Below, piece after piece: positions 33,477-42,510 of a stretch of DNA of 64,000 nt; positions within the stretch are counted from its first letter, which is position 1, and every line of letters starts with the position of its first letter. The stretch covers positions 1 through 64,000 of the forward strand of contig NZ_JACJVN010000057.1 of NCBI RefSeq assembly GCF_014212015.1, read 5' to 3'. A program made the translations under genes and the position numbers. This DNA comes from Cohnella lubricantis. Its GTDB lineage: Bacteria; Bacillota; Bacilli; Paenibacillales; Paenibacillaceae. The notes beneath the pieces were generated by a model, which saw only the letters and a list, made by a program, of their open reading frames with translations, was not told the origin of the DNA and did not search any database.

Positions 33477-33772
33477 CCGAGTCGATCCGCAAGATCATGT
33501 ATGTCATTGGCAACATTATGATTGTGATCGCAACGCCGGTATTAGCGCTCTTAATCCTCGCAGGCGTCTTCTTTAACACGACCGATGCGCCGGCCAGTCC
33601 GGGTGCGGGAGTGCTGTTGGCGGTGCTATACGGCTTGTTCGTCTATTGCTTCTATCGCTTCATGCGCAAGCCTGCCGAAGGTAGACGGCTGCCTACGGTT
33701 ATGGTCTACATGTTATCGCTCTGTATTCTCTATCTCGTTCTGCTGCTTGCGGCGTACCTATCTTGGAAATAA
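33473..33772 (+). CDS. Small three-span membrane protein
   Basis: 99 residues starting at GTG 33473, overlapping the previous gene by 4 nt and preceded by GAAGGAG. Three hydrophobic spans (about IMYVIGNIMIVIATPVLALL, GVLLAVLYGLFVYCFYRF and MVYMLSLCILYLVLLLAAY). Last gene of the operon. Family unknown. Confidence 0.75.
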   Translation: MTESIRKIMYVIGNIMIVIATPVLALLILAGVFFNTTDAPASPGAGVLLAVLYGLFVYCFYRFMRKPAEGRRLPTVMVYMLSLCILYLVLLLAAYLSWK

Positions 33773-33923
33773 GACAAGACTCTGGCTTCAATCGGCCAGA
33801 GTTTTTGTTGAGAGAAGCCATGACGTTGCTGGCCGGTACTTTCCGTTCAGGGCATTCACTATTGCTTGCATTAATGAACATAAAACGGGATACTACTATG
33901 TAAAATTCGACAAAGGAGCTATC

Positions 33924-35801
33924 ATGCATAACGATTTAAGTTCCCTCCTGCTCGTAGTAGCCCTAGCCTTCCTAGTCCCGATCGCTCTCCAATATTTTAA
34001 GCTGCGCGTCATTCCGGTCGTTGTCGCCGAGATTATCGTCGGCCTGATCATCGGCAATTCCGGCTTTAACCTGATTCGGCCGGAGGGATGGGTGAGCCAG
34101 CTCTCTACCTTGGGCCTCATCTTCCTCATGTTCCTGAGCGGACTTGAATTGGACGTGTCCCTCTTCAAGCCGAAGAAGACTTCCAAAGCGCTTCTGGACC
34201 ATCTTCCGAAGGATCATTATATAGATGAGCTTAGCAAGAGTAAGCCGCCCAATCCGCTCCTGCTGTCAAGCCTAATCTTCCTTCTGATCGTGGCAGTCTC
34301 CTATGGCTGTGCGGTATTCTTGCAGCAATTAAACTACATAACCGAGCCGTATTTGTTCACCATCATGATCGCTTCGATCTCTCTCGGAGTGGTCGTGCCC
34401 GTCTTGAAGGAGAAGAAGCTGCTGGAGCACGCCTACGGGCAGACGCTGCTGCTGATCACCATCCTGTCCGATGGCCTCACCATGATTCTGCTTGGCGTCT
34501 ATATTAGTCTCCAGTCCGGCAATACAAGCAGCTTATGGCTGCTCGGCTTGTTCTTCGTGCTCGTCTTCGTGATCTACCGCTTTGCGGCCAGATTCATGCG
34601 CTCCAAATTCATCAGCAAGATCAGCGGAGGCGGCACCTCTCAGATAGGCACCCGCGCGATCTTCGCCCTCATTCTGATGCTCGTCGTGTTGAGTGAGACG
34701 CTTGGCGTGGAGAGCATTCTCGGCGCCTTCCTGGCTGGGGTCATCGTCTCTCTTCTGCGTCCGTCCCATGAGCTGGTCCACCAACTGGAGTCGTTCGGCT
34801 ACGGCTTTCTAATCCCCATCTTCTTCATCATGATCGGGGTCGATCTGGATATACCGTCATTGATCACCGATTGGAAAATCGTTCTGTTGATCCCGCTGCT
34901 CATCGGGCTCATCTTCGTCGCGCGGTATGTGCCAACCTTGCTGCTTGGATTCTGGTTCCGCTTCAAGTATGCCTCCTCCGGCGGCCTATTAATGGCCAGC
35001 ACATTAAGTCTTGTCATTGCGGCGGCATCGGTCGCTTATGAACTAGGCATTATTACGCTTGAATTGCAAGGTGCGGTAGTATTGGTCTGCGTCATTAACT
35101 GCCTGCTGTTCCCCGTGCTCTTCAACAAGCAGGTGCCTAGGGCGCAAGCCGCTCGCGTCCGCGCTTCCTTAATCGGGGCGAATCACGTGACGCTCCCCGT
35201 ATCGCAGGATCTGCTCAAAGAAGACTATGACATTACCGTCTATAGCGCAGACGCTTCCGTCCGGGATGGTGAGTCCCGTGAGGAGGACTTCGGACGGTTC
35301 CCGCTCACGGTTGTCTCCGATCTGGAGGAGGATACTCTGCTGAAGGCAGGCGCATTCCATACCGACGTCATCGTTCTCGGATCGATGGACGAGGTCCAGA
35401 ATGCGAAGCTGGCCCGAACGGCCAAGTCCTTCGGAATCGAGAACATCATCGTTCGGGCGGAGAGTCCGGAGCTCATTCAATCGCTGCAATCCGAGGCGTA
35501 CAGCGTGTTCTCGACCTTATTCGCTTCCCGGATGCTGCTCAGAGGGCTTGTTCAATATCCGAGCGCCGTCATGCTGATGTCGAAGGATGATTCCCTGCAG
35601 GAGATCAGGGTTCAGAATCCGAAGTACAATAACGCCCAGCTCAAGGAGCTGCCGTTCCTGGGCGATGCCCTCATCCTGCGCATCTATCGGGGCGAATCGA
35701 TCATCATTCCGCACGGGATGACGCAGCTTCACAGCCAAGACCGATTGCTGGTCAGCGGGAGCAAAGAATCGATTCAAGCGCTCAAGGAGGAGCTGGAGTA
35801 A
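33924..35801 (+). CDS. CPA2-type monovalent cation/proton antiporter with regulatory nucleotide-binding tail
   Basis: 625 residues. The first about 400 form a Na/H-exchanger-like 12-13 span domain (VVVAEIIVGLIIGNSGF, LSGLELDVSLF, LGAFLAGVIVSLLRP, FFIMIGVDLDIPSL). Residues about 415-530 resemble a Rossmann RCK/TrkA-N domain, and the end (IIIPHGMTQLHSQDRLLVSG) is an RCK-C domain. The likely role is potassium or sodium efflux in exchange for protons, gated by a nucleotide. The start was set at ATG 33924, with AAAGGAG 7 nt upstream; the frame open to 33585 overlaps the preceding genes and is not protein-like there. A single-gene unit. Confidence 0.92.
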   Translation: MHNDLSSLLLVVALAFLVPIALQYFKLRVIPVVVAEIIVGLIIGNSGFNLIRPEGWVSQLSTLGLIFLMFLSGLELDVSLFKPKKTSKALLDHLPKDHYIDELSKSKPPNPLLLSSLIFLLIVAVSYGCAVFLQQLNYITEPYLFTIMIASISLGVVVPVLKEKKLLEHAYGQTLLLITILSDGLTMILLGVYISLQSGNTSSLWLLGLFFVLVFVIYRFAARFMRSKFISKISGGGTSQIGTRAIFALILMLVVLSETLGVESILGAFLAGVIVSLLRPSHELVHQLESFGYGFLIPIFFIMIGVDLDIPSLITDWKIVLLIPLLIGLIFVARYVPTLLLGFWFRFKYASSGGLLMASTLSLVIAAASVAYELGIITLELQGAVVLVCVINCLLFPVLFNKQVPRAQAARVRASLIGANHVTLPVSQDLLKEDYDITVYSADASVRDGESREEDFGRFPLTVVSDLEEDTLLKAGAFHTDVIVLGSMDEVQNAKLARTAKSFGIENIIVRAESPELIQSLQSEAYSVFSTLFASRMLLRGLVQYPSAVMLMSKDDSLQEIRVQNPKYNNAQLKELPFLGDALILRIYRGESIIIPHGMTQLHSQDRLLVSGSKESIQALKEELE

Positions 35802-35817
35802 TCGCAGCTAACGGAAG

Positions 35818-35847
35818 AAGGCCGTAACCACTTAAGGTCACGGCCTT
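35818..35847. terminator. Terminator between the antiporter and anti-sigma genes
   Basis: AAGGCCGT-ACC pairs with GGT-ACGGCCTT; the two genes converge here, so it probably serves both strands. Confidence 0.7.
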
Positions 35848-35856
35848 GATCTCATC

Positions 35857-36675
35857 TTACTTGGCGTCTTCGCCGGGAGGCACGATCTGGAACTGGCGCA
35901 GCATCTCGTACATGCGGGCGCCGTGCCCTTCGGACGCTTCCAGGAAGTACGCTTGCTTGATGACGAAGCTGCCTTCCAGCTCATTGCTGACGATGTAATA
36001 AACGATCTTCTCCGAGTCCCACTCCTTGCCGGCCAGCGCCCGGAAGTTGTAGCCCTTCACGGGGTCGGTTACTTCCGTCACATCCGTCACGTCGTCGTAC
36101 TCGGCCGCGAGCTGCGCATGGAGCTCCTGGGCGATCTCTTCCGGCTTGCGGTCCTTCACTTGGCTAATCTCCATGTAGACGTCCGGATAATCTCCGTCGA
36201 TCTTGGCCTCAATTCGCTGCACGCCGTTCGACTTCGTGGCGGTATAGCGCTCTTCATCCACATAGATGACGTAGTCGGATTCGAGAGCGGCATTCGATTC
36301 GTTCTCATGAAGCTGCAGATCCGTCTCTTCCTCTGAGCCTTCGATATGTTCAACCACTTTCTTCTCCGGCTCGAACATCTGGCGAATCTTGCTGACGTAA
36401 GCCTGCCCTGTCTCTGTGGATATGGTCAAGCATGCCGCCACGAGAATAATCGCTGCCGCAGCTGCCGCAATGTAACTCCCCGGGCCGCGTCTCTTCCTTC
36501 TGTGCGTTGCCGTTCTGCTCATGATCCTTCCTTCTCCCTCCGAATAGGTCTCCCGATCGTCCTTGAATAGGGCGTTCTCAATGTTATCCCATACCTGGGC
36601 TTGCAGCCGAGCAGCGGAATCGGTGCTGTGGCGCAGGGATTCAGATAGCAGTTCATCGATCTTATGGTCTTCCAC
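35857..36675 (-). CDS. Membrane-bound anti-sigma-factor-like protein
   Basis: 272 residues. A cytosolic N-terminal segment (1-65; EDHKIDELLSESLRHSTD) is followed by one membrane span (about SYIAAAAAAIILVAACLTI) and an extracytoplasmic domain (about 130-265) of DUF4367/RseB-like type. Its gene starts (GTG 36675) inside the last codons of an ECF sigma gene (14-bp overlap), the standard arrangement for a sigma/anti-sigma pair. The cytosolic segment probably holds the sigma factor inactive until a surface signal arrives. No zinc HxxxCxxC motif is visible, so it is not a ZAS-type anti-sigma factor. Confidence 0.85.
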   Translation of the reverse strand: MEDHKIDELLSESLRHSTDSAARLQAQVWDNIENALFKDDRETYSEGEGRIMSRTATHRRKRRGPGSYIAAAAAAIILVAACLTISTETGQAYVSKIRQMFEPEKKVVEHIEGSEEETDLQLHENESNAALESDYVIYVDEERYTATKSNGVQRIEAKIDGDYPDVYMEISQVKDRKPEEIAQELHAQLAAEYDDVTDVTEVTDPVKGYNFRALAGKEWDSEKIVYYIVSNELEGSFVIKQAYFLEASEGHGARMYEMLRQFQIVPPGEDAK

Positions 36676-37234
36676 AGCTCGTTCCCTCCTTCGCCGTTCG
36701 TTCTTGCAGTTCGTCCTTCAGCAGTTGTCGGCCTTTGAGAAGTCTTGATTTCACTGTGTTCACATTTAAGTCCATTAAGTCCGCGATTTCCTTCTCGGTT
36801 AATTCGTTTAAATACTTCAGAATGATCGGAATTCGATACAGATCCTGCAGCTTGCCGATGGCTTCGTATAGATCCTCGTATTGCTCGATCGGCACGCGGT
36901 CCGATTGAACCAGCTTCGGTTCTTGATCCCATTGGAAGTCGACCGGAATCAGCTTGCGCTTCTGTTCTAAGAAGCGGTTGCATTCATTGATCAGAATGCG
37001 ATAAAACCATGGCTTGAACGGCTTCCCCCGCTCGAAAGCATGAATATTCCGATAGACCCGTATGAACGTCTCCTGCACGGCATCGGCCGCGAACGCGGAG
37101 CTCTTCGTAATGGCTGTCGCCACGCGGAGCGCGTATTCCGCATAGTGGTCATATAACTTCTTGAACGCTTCCTTATCCCCTTGTTGAATCTGATCAATTA
37201 GCTGCTTCTCGATCGCGCTGTTCAAAGGTTCCAT
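36662..37234 (-). CDS. RNA polymerase sigma factor, ECF family
   Basis: 190 residues with region 2 (FKKLYDHYAEYALRVA...ADAVQETFIRVYRNI) and region 4 (LQDLYRIPIILKYLNELTEKEIADLMDLNVNTVKSRLLKGR) joined by a short linker, and no region 3. This is an ECF factor that recruits RNA polymerase to a small stress regulon. ATG at 37234 follows GAGGGCAGCG. It overlaps the anti-sigma gene by 14 bp, so the two are made together. The binding sequence and regulon are not evident here. Confidence 0.95.
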   Translation of the reverse strand: MEPLNSAIEKQLIDQIQQGDKEAFKKLYDHYAEYALRVATAITKSSAFAADAVQETFIRVYRNIHAFERGKPFKPWFYRILINECNRFLEQKRKLIPVDFQWDQEPKLVQSDRVPIEQYEDLYEAIGKLQDLYRIPIILKYLNELTEKEIADLMDLNVNTVKSRLLKGRQLLKDELQERTAKEGTSCGRP

Positions 37235-37414
37235 CGCTGCCCTCCTCTCGATTCACTATTACTACCTTGCACAGGGTTGAAAAGTTTACTCGCAACGCAA
37301 CTATTTTTAGCCATCGCCTTCCATATAGAACGATCCGCCATTCCCTCCGTTCGGATGCAAAGCATTCGGCCATTTGGTATCCTAATCTATAGGCCATTAG
37401 AGAGGAGCTCAACG

Positions 37415-38647
37415 ATGACATCATTCGAATCGATGTTGAATAAATATGCCGAGCTAGTCGTTCGTGTCGGCGTGAATATTCAGAAGGGACAAGTGCTGAT
37501 CGTGCACGCCCCGATGGAGACTGCTGAGTTAACGCGGTTAATTGTCGCCCAAGCCTATAAGGCGGGAGCCAAATACGTCCTAGTGGAGTGGGAAGATGAC
37601 GAGATTACTCGCATCCGCTACCAGAAGGCAACGGAAGATTCCTTCGATTATTATCCGCAGTGGCTGGCGGACAGCATGGTGCATTTCGCCGAAGAGGGCG
37701 GGGCGATCCTGCGCATTAAGGTGCCGAATCCAGATCTGTTCCAAGGCATCGGCGGCGCGAAGGTGTCGAGGGCCGTCAAGGCTGCGGCTGTCGCCAACAA
37801 GGAATATTCCAAGTATACACGAAGCAGCAGAATCAGCTGGTCGCTGATCAAGGCGCCGACACGCGCATGGGCGAACAAGGTGTTCGCCGACCTGCCGGAG
37901 GAGCAGCGGGTGGATGCGATGTGGGAAGCGATCTTCCGAATGGTGCGGGTGAATCAGGTAGATCCGATCGCCGCTTGGCGGGAGCATATCGCGAATCTGA
38001 AGACGAGGCAGAATCAGTTGAACGCGAAGCGCTACAAGAGCCTGCATTATCGCGCGCCGGGGACGGACCTGCGCGTGGAGATGCCGGAAGGCCATCTGTG
38101 GCGAGGAGGCGGCGGCGAGAATGAGAAGGGCGTCTACTTCGTGGCGAACATGCCGACGGAAGAAGTGTACACGATGCCGCACCGCACGGGCGTGAACGGA
38201 ACGGTCAAGAGCACGTTCCCGCTTAACTTGAATGGACGTCTGGTTGAAGGCATTACGATGACGTTCCAAGACGGCAAAGTGATCGCTTATGATGCCGACT
38301 CGGGCCGCGAGCATCTGGAGGCGCTGCTGAAGACGGACGAAGGCGCATCGTATCTAGGCGAGGCGGCGTTAGTGCCGCACGACTCCCCGATCTCGAACTT
38401 GAACCGGGTGTTCTACAATACGGGCATAGACGAGAACGCCTCCTGCCACTTCGCGCTGGGCAGCGCTTATCCGACGAATCTGGAAGGCGGGACGAAGCTG
38501 TCCAGCGAGGAACTTCTGGAGCGGGGAGCGAACGTAAGCCTCACGCATGTGGACTTTATGATCGGCTGCGCCGAGCTCGATATTGACGGAGAGCTGCCGG
38601 ACGGCACGATCGAGCCGGTCTTCCGCCAAGGGAACTGGGCTTATTAG
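37415..38647 (+). CDS. M29-family aminopeptidase (AmpS/PepS type)
   Basis: 410 residues, the usual length of the family of cytosolic dinuclear-metal aminopeptidases that remove N-terminal residues from peptides. Matching regions include the N-terminal MLNKYAELVVRVGVNIQKGQ, VEMPEGHLWRGG with a candidate metal Glu, the MPHRTGVNG block, GEAALVPHDSPI (Glu and His metal ligands) and HVDFMIGCAELDIDG near the end. The start at ATG 37415 follows AGAGGAG; the open frame upstream to 37277 lies over the sigma-gene promoter region. A single gene ended by a terminator at 38686. Confidence 0.94.
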   Translation: MTSFESMLNKYAELVVRVGVNIQKGQVLIVHAPMETAELTRLIVAQAYKAGAKYVLVEWEDDEITRIRYQKATEDSFDYYPQWLADSMVHFAEEGGAILRIKVPNPDLFQGIGGAKVSRAVKAAAVANKEYSKYTRSSRISWSLIKAPTRAWANKVFADLPEEQRVDAMWEAIFRMVRVNQVDPIAAWREHIANLKTRQNQLNAKRYKSLHYRAPGTDLRVEMPEGHLWRGGGGENEKGVYFVANMPTEEVYTMPHRTGVNGTVKSTFPLNLNGRLVEGITMTFQDGKVIAYDADSGREHLEALLKTDEGASYLGEAALVPHDSPISNLNRVFYNTGIDENASCHFALGSAYPTNLEGGTKLSSEELLERGANVSLTHVDFMIGCAELDIDGELPDGTIEPVFRQGNWAY

Positions 38648-38685
38648 AGGGTTCTCTCGCCGAATATTGTGCGATTTAACAACCA

Positions 38686-38712
38686 AGCCGGCCGCCTGCG
38701 GTCGGCTTTTCT
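38686..38712 (+). terminator. Rho-independent terminator after the M29 gene
   Basis: AGCCGGCCGC pairs with GCGGTCGGCT, followed by TTTC. Confidence 0.75.
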
Positions 38713-38756
38713 TCTAATTATGCTATGTTTTAACTTTTATATATTTTATATATAGG

Positions 38757-38762
38757 TATAAT
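38757..38762 (+). promoter_or_regulatory. Putative -10 box of the sensor kinase gene
   Basis: TATAAT at 38757-38762 lies in a very AT-rich block about 50 nt upstream of the kinase start. No confident -35 box. Confidence 0.35.
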
Positions 38763-38810
38763 ATGGAATGAGGCACGATCTAACCGTAACAATCTCAGGG
38801 AGACCAGACG

Positions 38811-40481
38811 ATGTTGGATGCAAGCTATTTCCTAGCGAATCTGCTCTGCGTGTTCATTCCGCTGTTCGGTTTGGAGATTTGGGGCAATCTCAATGACAAG
38901 CAAGTTCTCAAGACATCGAGGAATACGATCATACTCATAGCGACCTTGTCGGCGTCGGCATTCTTGTGCAGCTTCTTTAACTTCCGTATATCGGAAGAAG
39001 TTATGCTTAATCTAAGCATTGTCCCGCTGACCATCGGATTCTTTGCGTTATCCTGGCAGAGGGGAGTGCTCGTTCTCACTCTCTCTACCGCTGCGCAGCT
39101 TGCTGTGTTCATTCTTCGCTTCTCGCATGGACGTTCTGCCATCGAAGCGATCAAGATTGCGGCTTCCGTTATGCCGGAATATCTGCTGATTATTCTCGGA
39201 TTTGCCTTGATAATGTGCGCGTGCTCGATATGGACGAAGCGCCGCTCTTTCTCCTTTAAGGCAATCGCTTTCATGATCGGGCTGCTGCTCTACTCAATAT
39301 TGGATTTCCTCTATATTAACCGGTTCAAGCAGCCGACGGACATTCACATCTGGAATTTCCTCGGATACATCTTCGTGTTTCATTTTACTTTCTTCGTCGC
39401 GGCGCGCCTGATTGTGAACAGTGTCGAGAAGAATCAAGCCGTCGAAGAGATCATGCTGCGCGAGGAGATCTATCGAAGGTTGGTGGAGGATTCCCCAGAC
39501 GCCATCGCAATCTCGATCGGGCGGCAGTGGAGATTCATCAATCAATCCCTCGTCGATCTGTTCGGAGGGGAGAATAAGGAACAGCTTCTAGCTGTGCCGT
39601 CCTACGACTTCGTCCATCCGGATTATAGCGATATGAACAAATCCCGCATGGACCGCGTGGAGAACGGAGGCACCGCAGAGCTGGCGGAGCAAGTGCTGCT
39701 CAAGCTGAACGGAGAGCCCTTCTATGCTGAGACGATCTCCATTCCAACTCGATATCACGGCGAGCAAGCTGCGCATACCATCATACGGGACATCACCAAG
39801 AGAAGAGAGGAGCAGTCGCTCCTCGTTCAAGCGGAGAAGCTGCGAGTCGCAGGGCAATTAGCGGCTGGAATCGCCCACGAGATCCGCAATCCGCTGACGG
39901 CGATCAAGGGGTTCTTGAAGCTCATTCGAACGAACTACAAAGAGCAATATCTCGAAGTAGTCTCGGAGGAGATCGATCGGATCGAGGAGATTCTCACGGA
40001 GCTCTTGGTGTTAGCCAAGCCGAACAAGGAACAGATCGAGCAAGTCGATATGACCCAGACGCTTAAGCAGATCGTAACGCTGCTCGAACCGCAGGCGAAC
40101 CTGCAGAACATTGCGTTCGAGGTGAACTATGCCGCCGACCGCGCGAACATTCTCTGCGATGAGAATCAGTTGAAGCAGGCCTTTATCAATTTCCTCAAGA
40201 ATGCATTCGAAGCGATGCCGGAAGGGGGAACGGTGAAGATTCAGACGGCGAACGTTGGCGATCGGCTTCAGATTGAGTTTATCGACGGCGGCGTGGGGAT
40301 TCCGCCGGACAAGCTGAACAACCTGGGCGATCCGTTCTTCACCACGAAGGAATCGGGCACCGGGCTTGGCTTCATGGTAAGCAAGAAGATCATTGAAGAT
40401 CACAACGGCGAGCTTACCGTGAGGAGCGCCGTAGGCAAGGGCACCATTATTCGCGCGCTGTTCCCTATCGTCGTGGAGTAG
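38811..40481 (+). CDS. Orphan membrane sensor histidine kinase with a PAS domain
   Basis: 556 residues. Six or more membrane spans (1-205), a PAS domain (about 215-330; LVEDSPDAIAISIGRQWRFI), a HisKA dimer domain with His356 in AAGIAHEIRNPLTAIKG, and a HATPase domain with N box (NFLKNAFEAMPEGG), G1 (IDGGVGIP), F and G2 (GTGLGFMVSKKI). This arrangement is shared with the phosphorelay kinases of sporulation (KinB/KinD/KinE) that feed Spo0F; like them it has no response regulator next to it. Role in sporulation initiation is inference. The start ATG lies 7 nt after AGGGAG. Confidence 0.93.
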   Translation: MLDASYFLANLLCVFIPLFGLEIWGNLNDKQVLKTSRNTIILIATLSASAFLCSFFNFRISEEVMLNLSIVPLTIGFFALSWQRGVLVLTLSTAAQLAVFILRFSHGRSAIEAIKIAASVMPEYLLIILGFALIMCACSIWTKRRSFSFKAIAFMIGLLLYSILDFLYINRFKQPTDIHIWNFLGYIFVFHFTFFVAARLIVNSVEKNQAVEEIMLREEIYRRLVEDSPDAIAISIGRQWRFINQSLVDLFGGENKEQLLAVPSYDFVHPDYSDMNKSRMDRVENGGTAELAEQVLLKLNGEPFYAETISIPTRYHGEQAAHTIIRDITKRREEQSLLVQAEKLRVAGQLAAGIAHEIRNPLTAIKGFLKLIRTNYKEQYLEVVSEEIDRIEEILTELLVLAKPNKEQIEQVDMTQTLKQIVTLLEPQANLQNIAFEVNYAADRANILCDENQLKQAFINFLKNAFEAMPEGGTVKIQTANVGDRLQIEFIDGGVGIPPDKLNNLGDPFFTTKESGTGLGFMVSKKIIEDHNGELTVRSAVGKGTIIRALFPIVVE

Positions 40482-40627
40482 AAGACTGTTAACGAGGCCG
40501 GCACGTAAGCGGTTGCGGACATCTTGGTGCGAGAAGCCGTCGATCCCTCTGATCGTTCAATAATGGAACAATATGGCGGAATCCATGAAAAAACATTCAT
40601 ATTTAAAAATTTCCTTAGCGATGGTTG

Positions 40628-40633
40628 TATAAT
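40628..40633 (+). promoter_or_regulatory. Putative -10 box of the SleB-like gene
   Basis: TATAAT at 40628-40633. Transcription starting about 7 nt downstream would exclude the in-frame ATG at 40625 as a start and leave a leader of about 40 nt. Confidence 0.4.
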
Positions 40634-40678
40634 ATCGAACAGAATAATCGGTATGTACAGTACTTCCATCCAAAGGAG

Positions 40679-41626
40679 ATGACGAGTATTAAGAGGCTGC
40701 TCCGAATAACCATTCTTGCTCTTGGACTGCTGCTGACGGCGAGTGCAGGGGCTGCGTTCGCAAGCGCGAATGGCACTTTGTACATAGAGGATCAGAAAGT
40801 CCGGCTAAGCCAAGAGACGCTGTTGGACGATGGAGTCACTTACGCTCCGGTTAAGGAGATCTCGCAATTAATGGGCTGGAGCGTGTCCTATGACTCGGAT
40901 ACGGGCCGGATTACGGTCAGCAATGAGATGGGCGACACGCTGGTGTTCCGAGGCGGCCGGTCGCAAATCGTGTACAACGGCAAGACGTATGATATCGCGC
41001 AAGCAGTGAAGCTTATGGACGGCACGTCCTACATCCCTCTTCGCACACTAGCGGAGGCGATGCACGCTAAGGTAGGCTGGAACGCGGAGGACAAAGCCGT
41101 CGTTCTGAGGGCGGCAGATGCATATACGGTTGCCAGCGGCGACACGTTATCCGTCGTAGCCGCAACGTATACTATTTCCGCCCAAGCCTTGAAGGCTCGC
41201 AACGGACTAGAGGACGCCTCGATCGAGGCGGGCCAGCAGTTGAAGGTGGTCGTGCCTGACTTCCTCGATCCCGAGACCGAGGATGCGGCGCTGATCGCCA
41301 AGATGGTCGAGATCGAAGCGGGCAACGAGTCATACGCAGGCAAGCTTGCGGTCGCCAACGTCATCTTGAACCGCGTCCGCAGCGACAGCTTCCCGGACAC
41401 GGTGAGCGGCGTCATCTACGCGCCGGGCCAATTCCCGCCGGCAGGGGCGGGCAGGCTATTGACGGAGACCGCGTCGAGCGATAGTCTCAAAGCGGCGTTA
41501 GCCGCGCTGGCAGGCGAGAATAACGTGCCTGGCGCCGTCTACTTTTTCAACCCGAAGTATGAGCCTGGGAAGGTTAAGCTTGTAACCGTGGTGAAGAAGA
41601 TCGGCAATCATATGTTCGCCAAATAA
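40679..41626 (+). CDS. Cell-wall hydrolase: stalk domain, LysM and SleB-like domain
   Basis: 315 residues. Signal peptide (RLLRITILALGLLLTASAGAAFA), a copper-amine-oxidase-like stalk domain (about 35-150; VTYAPVKEISQLMGWSV and TSYIPLRTLAEAMHAKV), a LysM peptidoglycan-binding motif (about 152-195; YTVASGDTLSVVAATYTIS), and a C-terminal Hydrolase_2 (SleB/CwlJ) domain (about 210-315) with the putative catalytic Glu in KMVEIEAGNESYAG and VANVILNRVRS. SleB-type enzymes degrade spore cortex during germination. The start is uncertain: GGAG (40675-40678) directly abuts the ATG at 40679, whereas an in-frame ATT at 40688 has ideal spacing and would give a signal peptide beginning MKRLLRIT. Confidence 0.9.
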   Translation: MTSIKRLLRITILALGLLLTASAGAAFASANGTLYIEDQKVRLSQETLLDDGVTYAPVKEISQLMGWSVSYDSDTGRITVSNEMGDTLVFRGGRSQIVYNGKTYDIAQAVKLMDGTSYIPLRTLAEAMHAKVGWNAEDKAVVLRAADAYTVASGDTLSVVAATYTISAQALKARNGLEDASIEAGQQLKVVVPDFLDPETEDAALIAKMVEIEAGNESYAGKLAVANVILNRVRSDSFPDTVSGVIYAPGQFPPAGAGRLLTETASSDSLKAALAALAGENNVPGAVYFFNPKYEPGKVKLVTVVKKIGNHMFAK

Positions 41627-41649
41627 TCGCATAAATCGCAAGGACAAGA

Positions 41650-41674
41650 AACTCTTCTTCATGAAGAGTTTTTT
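41650..41674 (+). terminator. Rho-independent terminator after the SleB-like gene
   Basis: AACTCTTC, loop TTCAT, GAAGAGTT, then TTTT. Confidence 0.85.
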
Positions 41675-41886
41675 GTTTATTACGAATATGGGGGCATCCC
41701 TATCGGAATTGAATCAACCGCGTTATAATGAGTACATAACGTTCCGATGGCCGCGCGGCCTTGGAATGTTTTTGTCCTTTTCTAAGGCGTTGGCGCAGGT
41801 TCGGAGCCGCCGGGCATAAGTCCGCTGCAATCAGGGAACAATGTGCCAATAATCCCAATACAGATTCGAGAGAGTGTGAGTTAGGT

Positions 41887-42405
41887 TTGGAGAAAGAGAA
41901 GAAGTTTGTCAGAGAGACCCGCTGCTTCAAGATATCCCGCGTATTCCCGACGGATGTCAACAGCCACAATACTTTGTTCGGCGGCAATCTAATGTCCCAG
42001 ATTGATGATATCGCCTCGACCACCGCTTCGAAGTTATGCCGAGTGACGGCCGTTACCGCTTCGACAGACTCGGTCGACTTCCTGCTGCCGATCCGGACGA
42101 CGGATTCGGTATCGCTCGAATCGTTCGTCTCCTGGACGGGCAATCGCTCAATGGAAGTGTTCGTGAAGGTCATCCGTGAAGATCTGAGAACCGGCGAACG
42201 GCGAATTGCCGCGACCTCGTTCCTCACCTTCGTCGGCATCGGCGACGACGATAAGCCGATCTTCGTGCCGCAAGTGGTGCCGGAGACGGAGGAGGAGAAG
42301 AAGCTATTCGAGACCGCCCCGCAGCGCAAGGAATTGAGGAAGATCCGGCGGGAAGAGAGCAAGAAGTTCGCGGACTACCTGGTGACGAAGTATCCTTGGG
42401 AATAA
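41887..42405 (+). CDS. Acyl-CoA thioesterase of the YkhA/YciA (hot-dog fold) type
   Basis: 172 residues matching YkhA-like acyl-CoA hydrolases: VFPTDVNSHNTLFGGNLMSQIDDIA carries the catalytic Asn/His/Asp surroundings and the hot-dog central helix, followed by STDSVDFLLPI and the long C-terminal Arg/Lys-rich helix. The enzyme cleaves acyl-CoA to free acid and CoA, thereby tuning acyl-CoA pools. The start is taken as TTG 41887, because it gives the usual length; the upstream open frame (to 41761) is not conserved-looking. The ribosome site is weak, so the exact start is uncertain. Single gene with its own terminator. Confidence 0.9.
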   Translation: MEKEKKFVRETRCFKISRVFPTDVNSHNTLFGGNLMSQIDDIASTTASKLCRVTAVTASTDSVDFLLPIRTTDSVSLESFVSWTGNRSMEVFVKVIREDLRTGERRIAATSFLTFVGIGDDDKPIFVPQVVPETEEEKKLFETAPQRKELRKIRREESKKFADYLVTKYPWE

Positions 42406-42412
42406 CGGATCG

Positions 42413-42436
42413 AACCGGCCTGTTAGGGCCGGTTTT
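42413..42436 (+). terminator. Rho-independent terminator after the thioesterase gene
   Basis: AACCGGCC, loop TGTTAG, GGCCGGTT, then TTG. Confidence 0.8.
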
Positions 42437-42510
42437 GTGCTATAACGAGCTCATATGCGCAGGAAACGTGTCAGATCGCATCGAATCTAGTGATGAGGTG
42501 ATGCGTACCC

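Noticed and set aside
36753-37234. Sigma gene region as a housekeeping sigma factor
   Set aside because: Regions 1 and 3 are missing and the length is 190 residues, so it is an ECF factor.
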